The notes below the pieces were generated by a model that saw only the letters and a program-made list of their open reading frames with translations, searched no databases and was not told the DNA's origin. A stretch of DNA of 64,000 nt. It comes from Nonlabens xiamenensis. GTDB lineage: Bacteria > Bacteroidota > Bacteroidia > Flavobacteriales > Flavobacteriaceae. Shown here one piece after another: positions 51,896 through 59,857 of this stretch (position 1 is the stretch's first letter; the number at the start of each line of letters is the position of its first letter). A program made the translations under genes and the position numbers. Where the stretch lies: NCBI RefSeq assembly GCF_003865345.1, contig NZ_RMVE01000006.1:1-64000 (forward strand), written 5' to 3'.

Positions 51896-54180
51896 GCACC
51901 AACGTCGTCAAGCGTAATGGCAGTGTTGAAGCACTTAACTTAGATAAAATTCATAAGATGGTCGAGATGGCATGTGAAGGAATCGGAGGTGTCTCCGAGT
52001 CTGCCATTGAAATGAATGCCAATCTTCAAATCTTTGACGGTATTAAGACCGACGACATCCAAGAGATCCTTATTAAATCTGCTAATGATTTGATCTCTTT
52101 AGACGCACCAAACTATCAGTTTGTGGCAGCACGTTTGCTCCTGTTTTCTCTTAGGAAAGCAGTCTACGACGCCCATCCAGACAAACATCCTCATTTGTAT
52201 AACCATATCAAGGACTGTATTGATCATGGACTGTATGACCCTGCCCTTCTAGACGCTTACAGCGAGGAGGAGTGGTGCGATATCAACGGCATGATTGATT
52301 ACGACCGAGACTATTTGTTTACATACGCAGGTATTCGACAAGTCGTAGATAAATATCTCGTACAGGATCGCAGCACTGGCGAGGTATACGAGACACCTCA
52401 GCAGATGTATATCATGATCGCTGCTACATTGTTTCAACGCTATCCTCAGGATAGCAGACTATCATATGTCAAAAAATACTACGACGCGATCTCGCGACAC
52501 AAAATCAACATCCCAACCCCTATCATGGGAGGTGTGCGGACTCCCCTTAGGCAATTTGCTAGCTGTGTTCTTGTTGATATTGATGACACCCTCGATAGCA
52601 TCTTTAGCTCTGACATGGCTATTGGTTACTACGTTGCTCAAAGGGCTGGTATCGGTATCAACGCAGGTAGAATCCGTGGTATCAACAGCAAAATCAGGGG
52701 TGGAGAAGTACAACACACAGGGGTCGTCCCTTTTCTCAAAAAATTTGAGGCAACTGTCAGATGCTGCACTCAAAATGGCATCAGAGGTGGATCAGCGACA
52801 GTCCATTTTCCCATTTGGCACCAAGAAATCGAAGACATCCTCGTCCTCAAAAACAACAAGGGCACGGAAGACAACAGAGTCAGAAAGTTAGACTACAGTA
52901 TCCAGATTTCTGAGTTATTCTATAAGAGGCTTATTGCAGATGAGACAATCAGTCTATTCAGTCCTCACGATGTGCCTAATTTATACGATGCTTTTGGGAC
53001 TCCTGACTTTGATTCTTTATACACCAAGTACGAGGCACAGAAATCCATCCCTAGAGTTACAGTTAAGGCTCAGGAGATAATCCTTGCATTGCTAAAGGAG
53101 AGAGCAGAGACAGGTCGTATTTACATTATGAATATCGATCACTGTAACTCTCACTCTTCTTTCAAAGACAAGGTTAACATGAGTAACCTTTGTCAAGAGA
53201 TCACCCTACCTACAGATCCTATTCAATCTATTCAAGGTCAGGGTGAGATCGCATTGTGCATCTTGTCTGCTATCAATGTAGGTAAGATCAATAGAGTAGA
53301 GGAGTTGGAGAATCTATGTGACCTTGCAGTCCGTGGTCTTGAAGAGTTGATTGACTATCAAGAGTATCCTGTTAAGGCAGCAGAAGAGTCTACTGTTGCA
53401 CGTCGCTCACTTGGTATTGGTTACATCGGACTAGCACATTACCTTGCTAAGCAAGGTGTCAAGTATGACGATCAAGGTGCTTATGATCTTGTCCATGAGT
53501 TGACAGAATCATTCCAATACTATCTTTTGAGGGCATCAAATGCTCTCTCAAAAGAGAGAGGACCTTGTGGTAATTTCTCGGTCACAAAGTATCATGATGG
53601 AATTCTTCCTATCGATACATATAAGAAGGACGTAGATCAGATTACCTCGGTAGCATACCAACATGATTGGAATTCTCTTAGGGATGACATACAGAAATTC
53701 GGACTCAGGCACAGCACTCTGTCCGCACAGATGCCTTCGGAGAGCAGCTCCGTTGTGTCTAACGCAACCAATGGAATCGAGCCACCTAGAGACTACTTGT
53801 CCATTAAGAAATCGAAGAAAGGACCTCTTAAGCAGATTGTTCCGCAATACAACACACTAAAGAATAACTACACTCTCTTGTGGGATATGAAATCCAATGA
53901 GGGATATATTAAGGTTGTTGCGGTCATGCAGAAGTTCTTTGACCAAGCAATCAGTGGTAATTGGAGTTATAATCCACAAAACTATGCTAATCAAGACGTG
54001 CCTATGTCCGTAATGGCAAACGACTTGCTCACTACTTACAAATATGGTTGGAAAACATCCTATTATCAAAATACATACGACAATAAGAAAGATGAAGACG
54101 AAACTTCTGCTAAAGTAGAAGACCTAGTTAATGATATACTGTCTGGTGATGAGGCAGAATGTGACGCTTGCAATGTATAA
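51892..54180 (+). CDS. nrdA: ribonucleotide reductase large subunit NrdA
   Basis: 762 aa class Ia alpha subunit. The active site N-x-C-x-E is in MSNLCQEI; the C-terminus DACNV with CxxC is the thiol-relay pair. It makes dNDPs for phage DNA. ATP-cone at the N-terminus (VVKRNGSVEALN). Overlaps gp61 by ATGA. Confidence 0.96.
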   Translation: MSTNVVKRNGSVEALNLDKIHKMVEMACEGIGGVSESAIEMNANLQIFDGIKTDDIQEILIKSANDLISLDAPNYQFVAARLLLFSLRKAVYDAHPDKHPHLYNHIKDCIDHGLYDPALLDAYSEEEWCDINGMIDYDRDYLFTYAGIRQVVDKYLVQDRSTGEVYETPQQMYIMIAATLFQRYPQDSRLSYVKKYYDAISRHKINIPTPIMGGVRTPLRQFASCVLVDIDDTLDSIFSSDMAIGYYVAQRAGIGINAGRIRGINSKIRGGEVQHTGVVPFLKKFEATVRCCTQNGIRGGSATVHFPIWHQEIEDILVLKNNKGTEDNRVRKLDYSIQISELFYKRLIADETISLFSPHDVPNLYDAFGTPDFDSLYTKYEAQKSIPRVTVKAQEIILALLKERAETGRIYIMNIDHCNSHSSFKDKVNMSNLCQEITLPTDPIQSIQGQGEIALCILSAINVGKINRVEELENLCDLAVRGLEELIDYQEYPVKAAEESTVARRSLGIGYIGLAHYLAKQGVKYDDQGAYDLVHELTESFQYYLLRASNALSKERGPCGNFSVTKYHDGILPIDTYKKDVDQITSVAYQHDWNSLRDDIQKFGLRHSTLSAQMPSESSSVVSNATNGIEPPRDYLSIKKSKKGPLKQIVPQYNTLKNNYTLLWDMKSNEGYIKVVAVMQKFFDQAISGNWSYNPQNYANQDVPMSVMANDLLTTYKYGWKTSYYQNTYDNKKDEDETSAKVEDLVNDILSGDEAECDACNV

Positions 54181-54202
54181 ACCTAACCCTAAGAGAGAAC
54201 GG

Positions 54203-55339
54203 ATGTCTGTAACTGTTTTTAATAGCAACAAAATCGACACAACAAAACAACCAATGTTTTTCGGAGCACCCTTAGGGATGCAACAGTATGTGGATTATAA
54301 GTATCCAGACTTTGAAAGACTAACACAATCACAACTAGGATTCTTTTGGAGACCTGAGGAGGTATCTCTACAGAAGGATCGATCAGATTACAAAACACTA
54401 AACGATCAACAGAAGCATATCTATACTTCTAACCTTAAGTATCAAATCTTACTTGACAGTGTGCAGGGCAGAGGTCCTGGCATGGCATTCGCACCTTACT
54501 GTAGTCTTCCAGAATTGGAAGGTTGTATTGGTGTATGGAATTTCATGGAGCAGATTCATTCAAGATCCTATACACACATCATCAAGAATGTATACGCTGA
54601 TCCATCAGAAGTATTTGATACAGTTTTAGATGACGAAAAGATTTTAGCTCGTGCCAAATCTGTTACAGGTGCATACGACGAATTCCTCGAAGCAGCAGGA
54701 CAGTATGCAGACAGTAACTTCTGGAAACCAAGTTGGAAAGACAGTCCAACAACCCAGTGGACATTGCACGACCTCAAGAGAAAACTTTATAGGGCAGTTG
54801 CTAACGTCAACATCCTAGAAGGTATTCGTTTCTATGTTTCATTCGCATGCTCTTTCGCTTTCGGTGAGTTAAAACTCATGGAAGGGTCAGCAAAGATCAT
54901 TGCATTGATTGCTAGAGATGAATCACAACATCTAAACATCACCCAAAAAATTCTCAAGAGATGGGATCAGGGTGACGATCCAGAGATGCAAGAGATTGCA
55001 AGAGAAGAAAGAGAAAACATCACACAAATGTTTATTGATGCTGTAGAAGAAGAGAAAGATTGGGCAACCTATCTGTTTTCTCAGGGCAGCATCATCGGTC
55101 TAAATGAAAGACTACTTACTCAGTATGTTGAGTGGACTGCAAACCGTCGTATGAAAGCGATTGGATTGACACCAGTCTTCGATCAACCTTTGAGCACTAA
55201 CCCATTGCCATGGACAAACCATTGGTTGAATAGTAAGGGTCAGCAAAATGCTCCACAAGAGACTGAGATTGAGTCCTACATAGTAGGCGGTATCAAACAA
55301 GATGTTGGAAAAGAAACCTTCGCAGGATTTTCACTTTGA
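54203..55339 (+). CDS. nrdB: ribonucleotide reductase small subunit NrdB
   Basis: 378 aa from the ATG at 54203, preceded by AGAGAG; the open frame extends into nrdA. Diiron ligands in MEQIHSRSYTHI and RDESQHL. Provides the tyrosyl radical for NrdA. Confidence 0.95.
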   Translation: MSVTVFNSNKIDTTKQPMFFGAPLGMQQYVDYKYPDFERLTQSQLGFFWRPEEVSLQKDRSDYKTLNDQQKHIYTSNLKYQILLDSVQGRGPGMAFAPYCSLPELEGCIGVWNFMEQIHSRSYTHIIKNVYADPSEVFDTVLDDEKILARAKSVTGAYDEFLEAAGQYADSNFWKPSWKDSPTTQWTLHDLKRKLYRAVANVNILEGIRFYVSFACSFAFGELKLMEGSAKIIALIARDESQHLNITQKILKRWDQGDDPEMQEIAREERENITQMFIDAVEEEKDWATYLFSQGSIIGLNERLLTQYVEWTANRRMKAIGLTPVFDQPLSTNPLPWTNHWLNSKGQQNAPQETEIESYIVGGIKQDVGKETFAGFSL

Positions 55340-55736
55340 ATTTCAGCACAGATGGGGCGGTGTCCCATCAGCAGTGCAACAATTTGAGGATTGGAGTAAG
55401 AAACAGAAGGGTATTTTTAGATTTATCCTTCTGAATTTTTGCCTACCTTGGTATGCAAAATGGTGGTTAGAATTTAAAGTCGATAAGACTATGCATGATG
55501 CTGATCAACAAATCGAAAACCTTGTTGATCAATGGAATGAGGAAGAAAAGAAACAAACCATCGTGGAAAGAACACCATCAGAAGTCGCAGGACTTGACAA
55601 TCTCAGAATCACATCTTGGCCACCCCCTGACCAATGGTATACAGGACCACTTGAAGTTTTTGAGACAAGTCAAATCCCATCTCAAAAGACACAGGAGATT
55701 GCCGAATACCCCGATCCGTGGGAAGAGGCAACGTAA
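55302..55736 (+). CDS. membrane-associated hypothetical protein
   Basis: 144 aa starting 38 bases inside nrdB. One hydrophobic, Trp-rich segment (IFRFILLNFCLPWYAKWWLEF), then a charged helix and a Pro-rich tail. Unknown. Followed by a 7-pair AAGGTTA/TAACCTT hairpin. Confidence 0.6.
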   Translation: MLEKKPSQDFHFEFQHRWGGVPSAVQQFEDWSKKQKGIFRFILLNFCLPWYAKWWLEFKVDKTMHDADQQIENLVDQWNEEEKKQTIVERTPSEVAGLDNLRITSWPPPDQWYTGPLEVFETSQIPSQKTQEIAEYPDPWEEAT

Positions 55737-55767
55737 AGAAAAAGGTTAAGTTAAATCACTAACCTTG

Positions 55768-55774
55768 CTAAATA
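55768..55774 (+). promoter_or_regulatory. CTAAATA late-type promoter for riboswitch region
   Basis: CTAAATA, preceded by a hairpin (AAGGTTA/TAACCTT) and followed by another with a GTAA loop (GATATG/CATATC, 55781-55796). About 30 bases before the riboswitch-like element. Confidence 0.4.
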
Positions 55775-55800
55775 GATCAGGATATGGTAACATATCAGTA

Positions 55801-55840
55801 TCGTTCATCCCTTAGGGGACGCAAGTAAGTCGCGGAACGG
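55801..55840 (+). ncRNA. glutamine-II (Downstream-peptide) riboswitch-like element
   Basis: CGTTC at 55802-55806 pairs with GAACG at 55835-55839 (P1); TCCC/GGGA with a TTAG loop forms P2; then ACGCAAGTAAG. This is the recognised layout of glnA/Downstream-peptide RNAs, which sense glutamine; the consensus AAGTAGG reads AAGTAAG here. It lies upstream of a small ORF and a YRG peptide, as the class name implies. Confidence 0.7.
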
Positions 55841-55842
55841 AT

Positions 55843-56042
55843 CGTTCATCCTATGATACATCTAGTTGGAATCCTTGTAGCAAGTGTAACCTGTGCGGAC
55901 ATTGCTGAAAAGCTTGACCGAGTTAGGACACACCCAGATCTTACTCCCTTACAAAGGGTAGAGATCATAGAAATCTATGAGGTACATCTGACTGAGACCC
56001 TAGGTCTCGCATGCTCATGGGACGCAAACGACTAAAGGAACG
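55843..56042 (+). ncRNA. possible second, split riboswitch enclosing a small ORF
   Basis: CGTTC (55843-55847) can pair with GAACG (56038-56042). TCCTATGA (55849-55856) pairs fully, with one G-T, to TCATGGGA (56015-56022). Then GGGACGCAAACGACTAAAGGAACGG repeats core bases of the first element (in two short blocks: GGGACGCAA and GGAACGG). The 60-codon ORF fills the P2 loop. Fold is inferred from base pairing only. Confidence 0.45.
55853..56035 (+). CDS. small exported-like protein inside RNA element
   Basis: 60 aa. Short hydrophobic N-terminus (IHLVGILVASVTC) like a signal or anchor, then a charged helix and the ending CSWDAND. No good ribosome site precedes the ATG. Its start codon and last codons lie in the pairing strands of the split RNA element. 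Confidence 0.55.
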   Translation: MIHLVGILVASVTCADIAEKLDRVRTHPDLTPLQRVEIIEIYEVHLTETLGLACSWDAND

Positions 56043-56044
56043 GG

Positions 56045-56069
56045 CCTAAAAATCCAACTACTTTAGGAG
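56045..56069 (+). promoter_or_regulatory. hairpin hiding the ribosome site
   Basis: CCTAAA (56045-56050) pairs with TTTAGG (56062-56067), covering the AGGAG at 56065-56069 that serves the ATG at 56077. A natural expression platform for the riboswitch. Confidence 0.6.
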
Positions 56070-56076
56070 TAAACTT

Positions 56077-56217
56077 ATGACTATCATCACATATCGTGGC
56101 GTCAAGTATGACGCTGAGCAGTACAAGGCTAAGATCCTTGCAGAGGCTGACCAAAAAAGAAATCACGAGCTCATGTATCGTGGTATCAAGGTGAGCAAAA
56201 AACTTACGGTTGCGTAA
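56077..56217 (+). CDS. YRG-repeat peptide (DUF4278-like downstream peptide)
   Basis: 46 aa with two copies of an LTYRG-like motif: ITYRGVKYD near the N-terminus and LMYRGIKVS near the C-terminus. Fits the short peptides found downstream of Downstream-peptide RNAs in cyanobacteria (DUF4278-like). It may act in nitrogen signalling; not shown here. A strong terminator follows. Confidence 0.7.
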   Translation: MTIITYRGVKYDAEQYKAKILAEADQKRNHELMYRGIKVSKKLTVA

Positions 56218-56235
56218 GCATCTGCTGATATTTCA

Positions 56236-56263
56236 AAGGAGGGGTTGACACCCTCCTTTTTTT
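56236..56263 (+). terminator. terminator after YRG peptide
   Basis: GGAGGG/CCCTCC stem with a GTTGACA loop and seven T. The loop includes TTGACA, but no matching -10 is convincing. Confidence 0.85.
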
Positions 56264-56279
56264 ATGCCATTATATATCT

Positions 56280-56463
56280 GTTGCCTGATCAGCAACAAGG
56301 GAGTGACTGAATAACCCTGTTGGAAATAGGCGGGGTAAAGTGATGGCTTAGAGGTGGTGCTCGCTGTTGGGAACAACAGAACCCCGACCAAGGGAAGTCA
56401 GACAGTGTGATCCTAATTTCGCTTTAGCGATTCCTCACACTTGTTGGTATGAAGTAATCCAAC
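56280..56463 (+). ncRNA. candidate structured RNA before talC
   Basis: About 240 bases without an ORF. Helices read by eye: GTTGC/GCAAC (56280-56296); CGGGGT/ACCCCG (56331-56386) enclosing CTGTTG-GGAA-CAACAG; AGTGTGA/TCACACT (56404-56441) enclosing TCGC-TTTA-GCGA; GTTGG/CCAAC (56443-56463). GCAAC could instead pair with CTGTTG at 56317-56322, a possible switch. No known family recognised. Could be a leader of talC or a free small RNA. Confidence 0.45.
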
Positions 56464-56475
56464 CTCCCACCCTAC

Positions 56476-56483
56476 AATAAATA
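56476..56483 (+). promoter_or_regulatory. late-type promoter before talC
   Basis: AATAAATA, 21 bases before the talC ATG. Confidence 0.5.
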
Positions 56484-56504
56484 ACGATAACTATGAGGAG
56501 AGTC

Positions 56505-57164
56505 ATGAAACTATTTTTAGACAGTAGCAATACTGAAGTTGTGCATGACGCAGTTGCAACTGGATTGATTGATGGTGTAACTACCAACCCTTCGTTGATG
56601 ATGAAAGAAGGTAAGGATCCAAGGGATGTTATCTTGCAGATTTGTAATATGTTTGGATGGACAGCATCTGTTTCTGCAGAAGTAGTCGGAGAGACAGCAG
56701 AAGAGATGCTTAATATGGCAGATGATTATATTGACATCCACCCCAGTGTAACTATTAAACTACCCCTCACACCCGAGGGTCTTAAGGCATGCAAAGAGTT
56801 GTCGGAGGATGGTATCTCCACTAACGTGACTCTTTGTTTCTCAGTCTCACAAGCAATCCTTGCTGCGAAGGCAGGTGCTACTTATGTGTCACCTTTCGTT
56901 GGTAGACTGAATGATAATTCTGTGTCAGGTGTTGAGTTGATTAGAGCAATCTCTGATGTATACAGACGACATGATGTAAACACAGAGATCCTTGCTGCAT
57001 CCATTAGGGACGTGCATCAAGTTGGTAGATGCTTTGCAGTTGGTGCAAACATCTGCACTATTCCACCTACAGTCTTCAACAAGATGTATAATCATGTGTT
57101 GACTGATAAAGGTTTGGAGCAATTTAATTCTGACTGGGCAACCTTACAAGACAAACTATCATGA
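56505..57164 (+). CDS. talC: transaldolase TalC
   Basis: 219 aa from the ATG at 56505, with GAGGAG upstream; an ATG at 56493 adds four residues. FLDSSNTEVV, GVTTNPSLMMKEG and the Schiff-base lysine region HPSVTIKLPLTPEG are TalC/FSA-type. Cyanophage TalC pushes carbon through the pentose phosphate pathway for NADPH and nucleotides. Confidence 0.95.
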   Translation: MKLFLDSSNTEVVHDAVATGLIDGVTTNPSLMMKEGKDPRDVILQICNMFGWTASVSAEVVGETAEEMLNMADDYIDIHPSVTIKLPLTPEGLKACKELSEDGISTNVTLCFSVSQAILAAKAGATYVSPFVGRLNDNSVSGVELIRAISDVYRRHDVNTEILAASIRDVHQVGRCFAVGANICTIPPTVFNKMYNHVLTDKGLEQFNSDWATLQDKLS

Positions 57165-57337
57165 ATTACGATAAGGTAAAACTTATTGCACACAATCTTA
57201 AACTCCTCGCAGAGAGTTTGGAAGATGCTATTAAGGAAGATGTTGATGCATATAAACCTATTGTCTCCGATCACTACACACTCAAGGAAGGTATGTCGTA
57301 TAGATACAATGGAGATGATGATGGTGACCCTGATTGA
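57161..57337 (+). CDS. small hypothetical protein (58 aa)
   Basis: ATGA overlap with talC. N-terminal helix (VKLIAHNLKLLAESLEDAIKED), acidic tail (GDDDGDPD). Unknown. Confidence 0.5.
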   Translation: MNYDKVKLIAHNLKLLAESLEDAIKEDVDAYKPIVSDHYTLKEGMSYRYNGDDDGDPD

Positions 57338-57666
57338 AACCCCAGAGTGCTAAAGCAAAAGGAAGAAACTTTCAAAAGTGGGTAAGAGAAATGCTCATTG
57401 AGCATCGTGACGTCCACCCTGAGGACATTGAGTCTAGAAGTATGGGTGCAGGTGGCGAAGATCTTATCATGGCAAGAGCAGCAAGAGAAAAGTTTCCCTT
57501 CTCTATTGAATGTAAAAATGTAGAGAAACTTAATGTATATGATGCATACGATCAAGCGTGTGCAAACGCAGGTGACCACACACCTGCTCTTTTTATGAAG
57601 AAAAATAGGAAGAAGGCACTAGTCGTGTTGGATGCCGAGTGGTTTATTAAGCATTTTAACCCTTGA
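57334..57666 (+). CDS. Holliday-junction-resolvase-like nuclease
   Basis: 110 aa, TTG start inside the previous stop. PD-(D/E)XK site: GGED (D43) and SIECKN (E59-x-K61), with AKGRNFQKWV helix. Matches small phage resolvase-like nucleases. It would process branched DNA from recombination; T4 uses the unrelated gp49. Confidence 0.75.
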   Translation: MKPQSAKAKGRNFQKWVREMLIEHRDVHPEDIESRSMGAGGEDLIMARAAREKFPFSIECKNVEKLNVYDAYDQACANAGDHTPALFMKKNRKKALVVLDAEWFIKHFNP

Positions 57667-57691
57667 CAGATGGACAGAGACCATATATACT
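57663..57691 (+). promoter_or_regulatory. sigma-70-type promoter before oxygenase block
   Basis: TTGACA, 17 bases, TATACT: full -35 and near-consensus -10, ending 23 bases before the ATG at 57715. Confidence 0.8.
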
Positions 57692-57714
57692 TACGAGAGT
57701 TACACTACCGAATC

Positions 57715-57843
57715 ATGGCACCCATCGAATTCGTAGACTCAGTTGAGTTTCTTATTGATAAATTGCACTACCTTATTGAGGAAGGCAAAACCGAGGAGGC
57801 AGAGACGGTAGCAAAGCAGATCCGAGAGCTTGAAGAAGCATGA
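57715..57843 (+). CDS. small helical protein (42 aa)
   Basis: Acidic two-helix peptide (SVEFLIDKLHYLIEEGKTEEAETVAKQI, counted in two helices). Its stop overlaps the next start (ATGA). First gene after the promoter. Confidence 0.55.
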   Translation: MAPIEFVDSVEFLIDKLHYLIEEGKTEEAETVAKQIRELEEA

Positions 57844-58412
57844 TGGAATTCCCATTCCGAGTCCCGATCTGCACCTATGAGATTGAAGACTGGACAGAGA
57901 AGAAAGAAACTATCAAACTACCAGACCCTAACGAAAAACATTTGGATCAGGGTGTGGAGGTCTATACAGATTTTTTTGAGTGGGATCATGCGGGTATCCT
58001 ACCACCATATGCTGACTCAGTATTTGATGCAGCAGCGATACCTATTAACAAATTTAAAAAGAGTGGTTGTATGGGACGCAATCATATGATGGAGATCTCA
58101 TCCATGTGGTTTGAGTCTCAGTTTGCATCACACAAACATCGTGTCCACAATCATGGTATGTATGGATGGTCATCTGTTTTATACTATGACTTCGATCCAA
58201 ACATTCATCAACCTACTACTTTCTATTCACCCTTCCACGACTTTAGGGATGGCAACTTGATGTCCTATGTGCCACCAGTTAAGGAAGGGTCTATTGTGTT
58301 CTTTCCTGCTGCACTACATCATGAGGCACCACCGAATAGATCACCAGTCAAACGGACAATCATATCTTTTAACATCAAAGGACATGTAGACAAAACTAAA
58401 AAGGTAATATGA
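57840..58412 (+). CDS. 2OG-Fe(II) oxygenase-like protein
   Basis: 190 aa. HKHRVHNHGMYGWSSVLYYDF gives the HxH-type metal site, FFPAALHHEAPPN the distal His, and VKRTIISFN the 2OG-binding Arg. Distantly like the proteins at 28627 and 29259. Target unknown. Confidence 0.78.
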   Translation: MMEFPFRVPICTYEIEDWTEKKETIKLPDPNEKHLDQGVEVYTDFFEWDHAGILPPYADSVFDAAAIPINKFKKSGCMGRNHMMEISSMWFESQFASHKHRVHNHGMYGWSSVLYYDFDPNIHQPTTFYSPFHDFRDGNLMSYVPPVKEGSIVFFPAALHHEAPPNRSPVKRTIISFNIKGHVDKTKKVI

Positions 58413-59041
58413 AATTCTTTACAGGTGATGACTTTCAATTAAATACAAACTTAGAATTTATCAAAGAAGAAGTAAACGGTAGACCGATCGTTTACATTGA
58501 TAACATATATAAAAATCCAGACAGGGTGGTAGAGTATCTACAAAACTGTCCTATTATTTCACACAAACCACAAGATCCTCAGGCAGCAAATGGTGTTGAG
58601 TTTTTTGATGGTAGACAAGCAATTACAGAAGCATATGATCGACAATGGTTTGACATACACAGGGAAGCCTCCACCTTACTAGGCATCTCACAGAATACAT
58701 ACTTTCAAGGAGGTTGCATGTTTAATATGACCATGTTAAACTCCTTGCCTAAGGGTCATTGGTTTCCCCATACTGACCCCCACTGCATCAACGGACTAGT
58801 TTATCTCAACAAGTGTAACGATTATGGACCAGGCACATCTTTCTACAATTCCTTCAACTACAACGGAGGAGGTGAGCACTTCAACCCATGGTGTGACGAT
58901 GCAGATGAAACCCACTGTATACTAGATCGATATAACTGTGCTGTCTTTTTCAATGGAGACATCTATCATTCCATGAGACTGGTAGGTAACACCTTCATAG
59001 ACAGACCACGGTTTACTGAGGTACATTTCCTCACTTATTGA
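58409..59041 (+). CDS. DUF6445-like 2OG oxygenase-fold protein
   Basis: 210 aa. WFPHTDPHCINGLVYLN has HxD; NGDIYHSMRLVG and RPRFTEVHF complete the jelly roll. Fits DUF6445, relatives of 2OG oxygenases. The TGA contains the first base of the tRNA gene. Confidence 0.75.
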   Translation: MKFFTGDDFQLNTNLEFIKEEVNGRPIVYIDNIYKNPDRVVEYLQNCPIISHKPQDPQAANGVEFFDGRQAITEAYDRQWFDIHREASTLLGISQNTYFQGGCMFNMTMLNSLPKGHWFPHTDPHCINGLVYLNKCNDYGPGTSFYNSFNYNGGGEHFNPWCDDADETHCILDRYNCAVFFNGDIYHSMRLVGNTFIDRPRFTEVHFLTY

Positions 59042-59112
59042 TTCAGTAGCTCAGTGGATAGAGCAACTGTCTTCTAAACAGTCGGTCGTTGGTTCGAATC
59101 CAACCTGAGTCG
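59040..59112 (+). tRNA. tRNA-Arg (anticodon TCT)
   Basis: Seven-pair acceptor GATTCAG/CTGAGTC (one G-T), D arm AGCTCAGTGG, anticodon stem ACTGT/ACAGT with loop CTTCTAA, T arm GTTGG-TTCGAAT-CCAAC. No encoded CCA. Reads AGA, a codon common in these genes. A TGGGC/GCCCA hairpin follows (59114-59128). Confidence 0.95.
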
Positions 59113-59154
59113 TTGGGCTTTATGCCCATGTTACAACAGAATAGGAGTCTACTT

Positions 59155-59367
59155 ATGACTGTACAGAAGCGTTTCGCCGATTGTTTGTCCGTCCTTAGGT
59201 CAGCAGTAAACGGTGAGGTAGAATTGGACACGGAGTATCCATCTCTTTTCCAAGCACTATGTCGGTTTTATGCCGATAAACGCCACGTCCATTTCTGGGG
59301 TATTGACGTTGAAGAAGATTATGCAATTTTAATTGACCACCTTAATGATGATTTGATTTATGGATGA
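59155..59367 (+). CDS. small hypothetical protein
   Basis: 70 aa from the ATG at 59155, with TAGGAG upstream. KRFADCLSVLRSAVNGEVELD then RFYADKRHVHFWGIDVEEDYAIL. No domain recognised. Overlaps the next gene by 8 bases. Confidence 0.55.
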   Translation: MTVQKRFADCLSVLRSAVNGEVELDTEYPSLFQALCRFYADKRHVHFWGIDVEEDYAILIDHLNDDLIYG

Positions 59368-59857
59368 CGAGAGGTATATTGTATACAGAGATTTGTTTCC
59401 TAAGCACGTTGCTGTGGACTGGGAAGCAGTATTGATGTATGTAAATGCCACACTCAATGACCCTACAGGTTATTGTCATTGTATAAGTGACGGAGGACCG
59501 CCTTCTTATATGTCTAAATGGAGAAGGGGGAGTGCTGCTCCTCCTTCTTTTACTATGGCTCGTAGAGAGTTTGAAGAATGGGCAGGACACGAGTGTCAAA
59601 ACATGGATGTCTATGTGTCATACTTCGCACCTGCTGATACATTCGGCAGGCATAATGATCAGGAGAATGTCCTCATCATTGGTGTCAAAGGAAGGACATC
59701 ATATAGATTCGATACTAACGCATGCGAAACATGCCTAGCAGATATCGTTACAATTAATCCTGGCGATGCTCTATACATACCCAAAGGGATGTATCATGAG
59801 GCATCCCCCAAATCTCCTAGAGCAATCTTTAGTTATAGAGTAGATGTTAAAGCCTGA
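59360..59857 (+). CDS. cupin/JmjC-like oxygenase-fold protein
   Basis: 165 aa. FGRHNDQENVLIIGVKGRTSYRF carries HxD in a double-stranded beta helix; NPGDALYIPKGMYHEASPKSPR supplies the distal His and an Arg. Belongs to the cupin/2OG superfamily. Overlaps the next gene by 14 bases. Confidence 0.75.
   Translation: MDDERYIVYRDLFPKHVAVDWEAVLMYVNATLNDPTGYCHCISDGGPPSYMSKWRRGSAAPPSFTMARREFEEWAGHECQNMDVYVSYFAPADTFGRHNDQENVLIIGVKGRTSYRFDTNACETCLADIVTINPGDALYIPKGMYHEASPKSPRAIFSYRVDVKA

Noticed and set aside
56245-56276. TTGACA with TATATA downstream of the YRG peptide
   Set aside because: The -35 is the loop of a strong terminator and the -10 spacing (19-20) is poor; left as unlikely.
59043-59231. - strand ORF across the tRNA
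   Set aside because: It translates the antisense of the tRNA (the familiar WIRTNDR-type false peptide).
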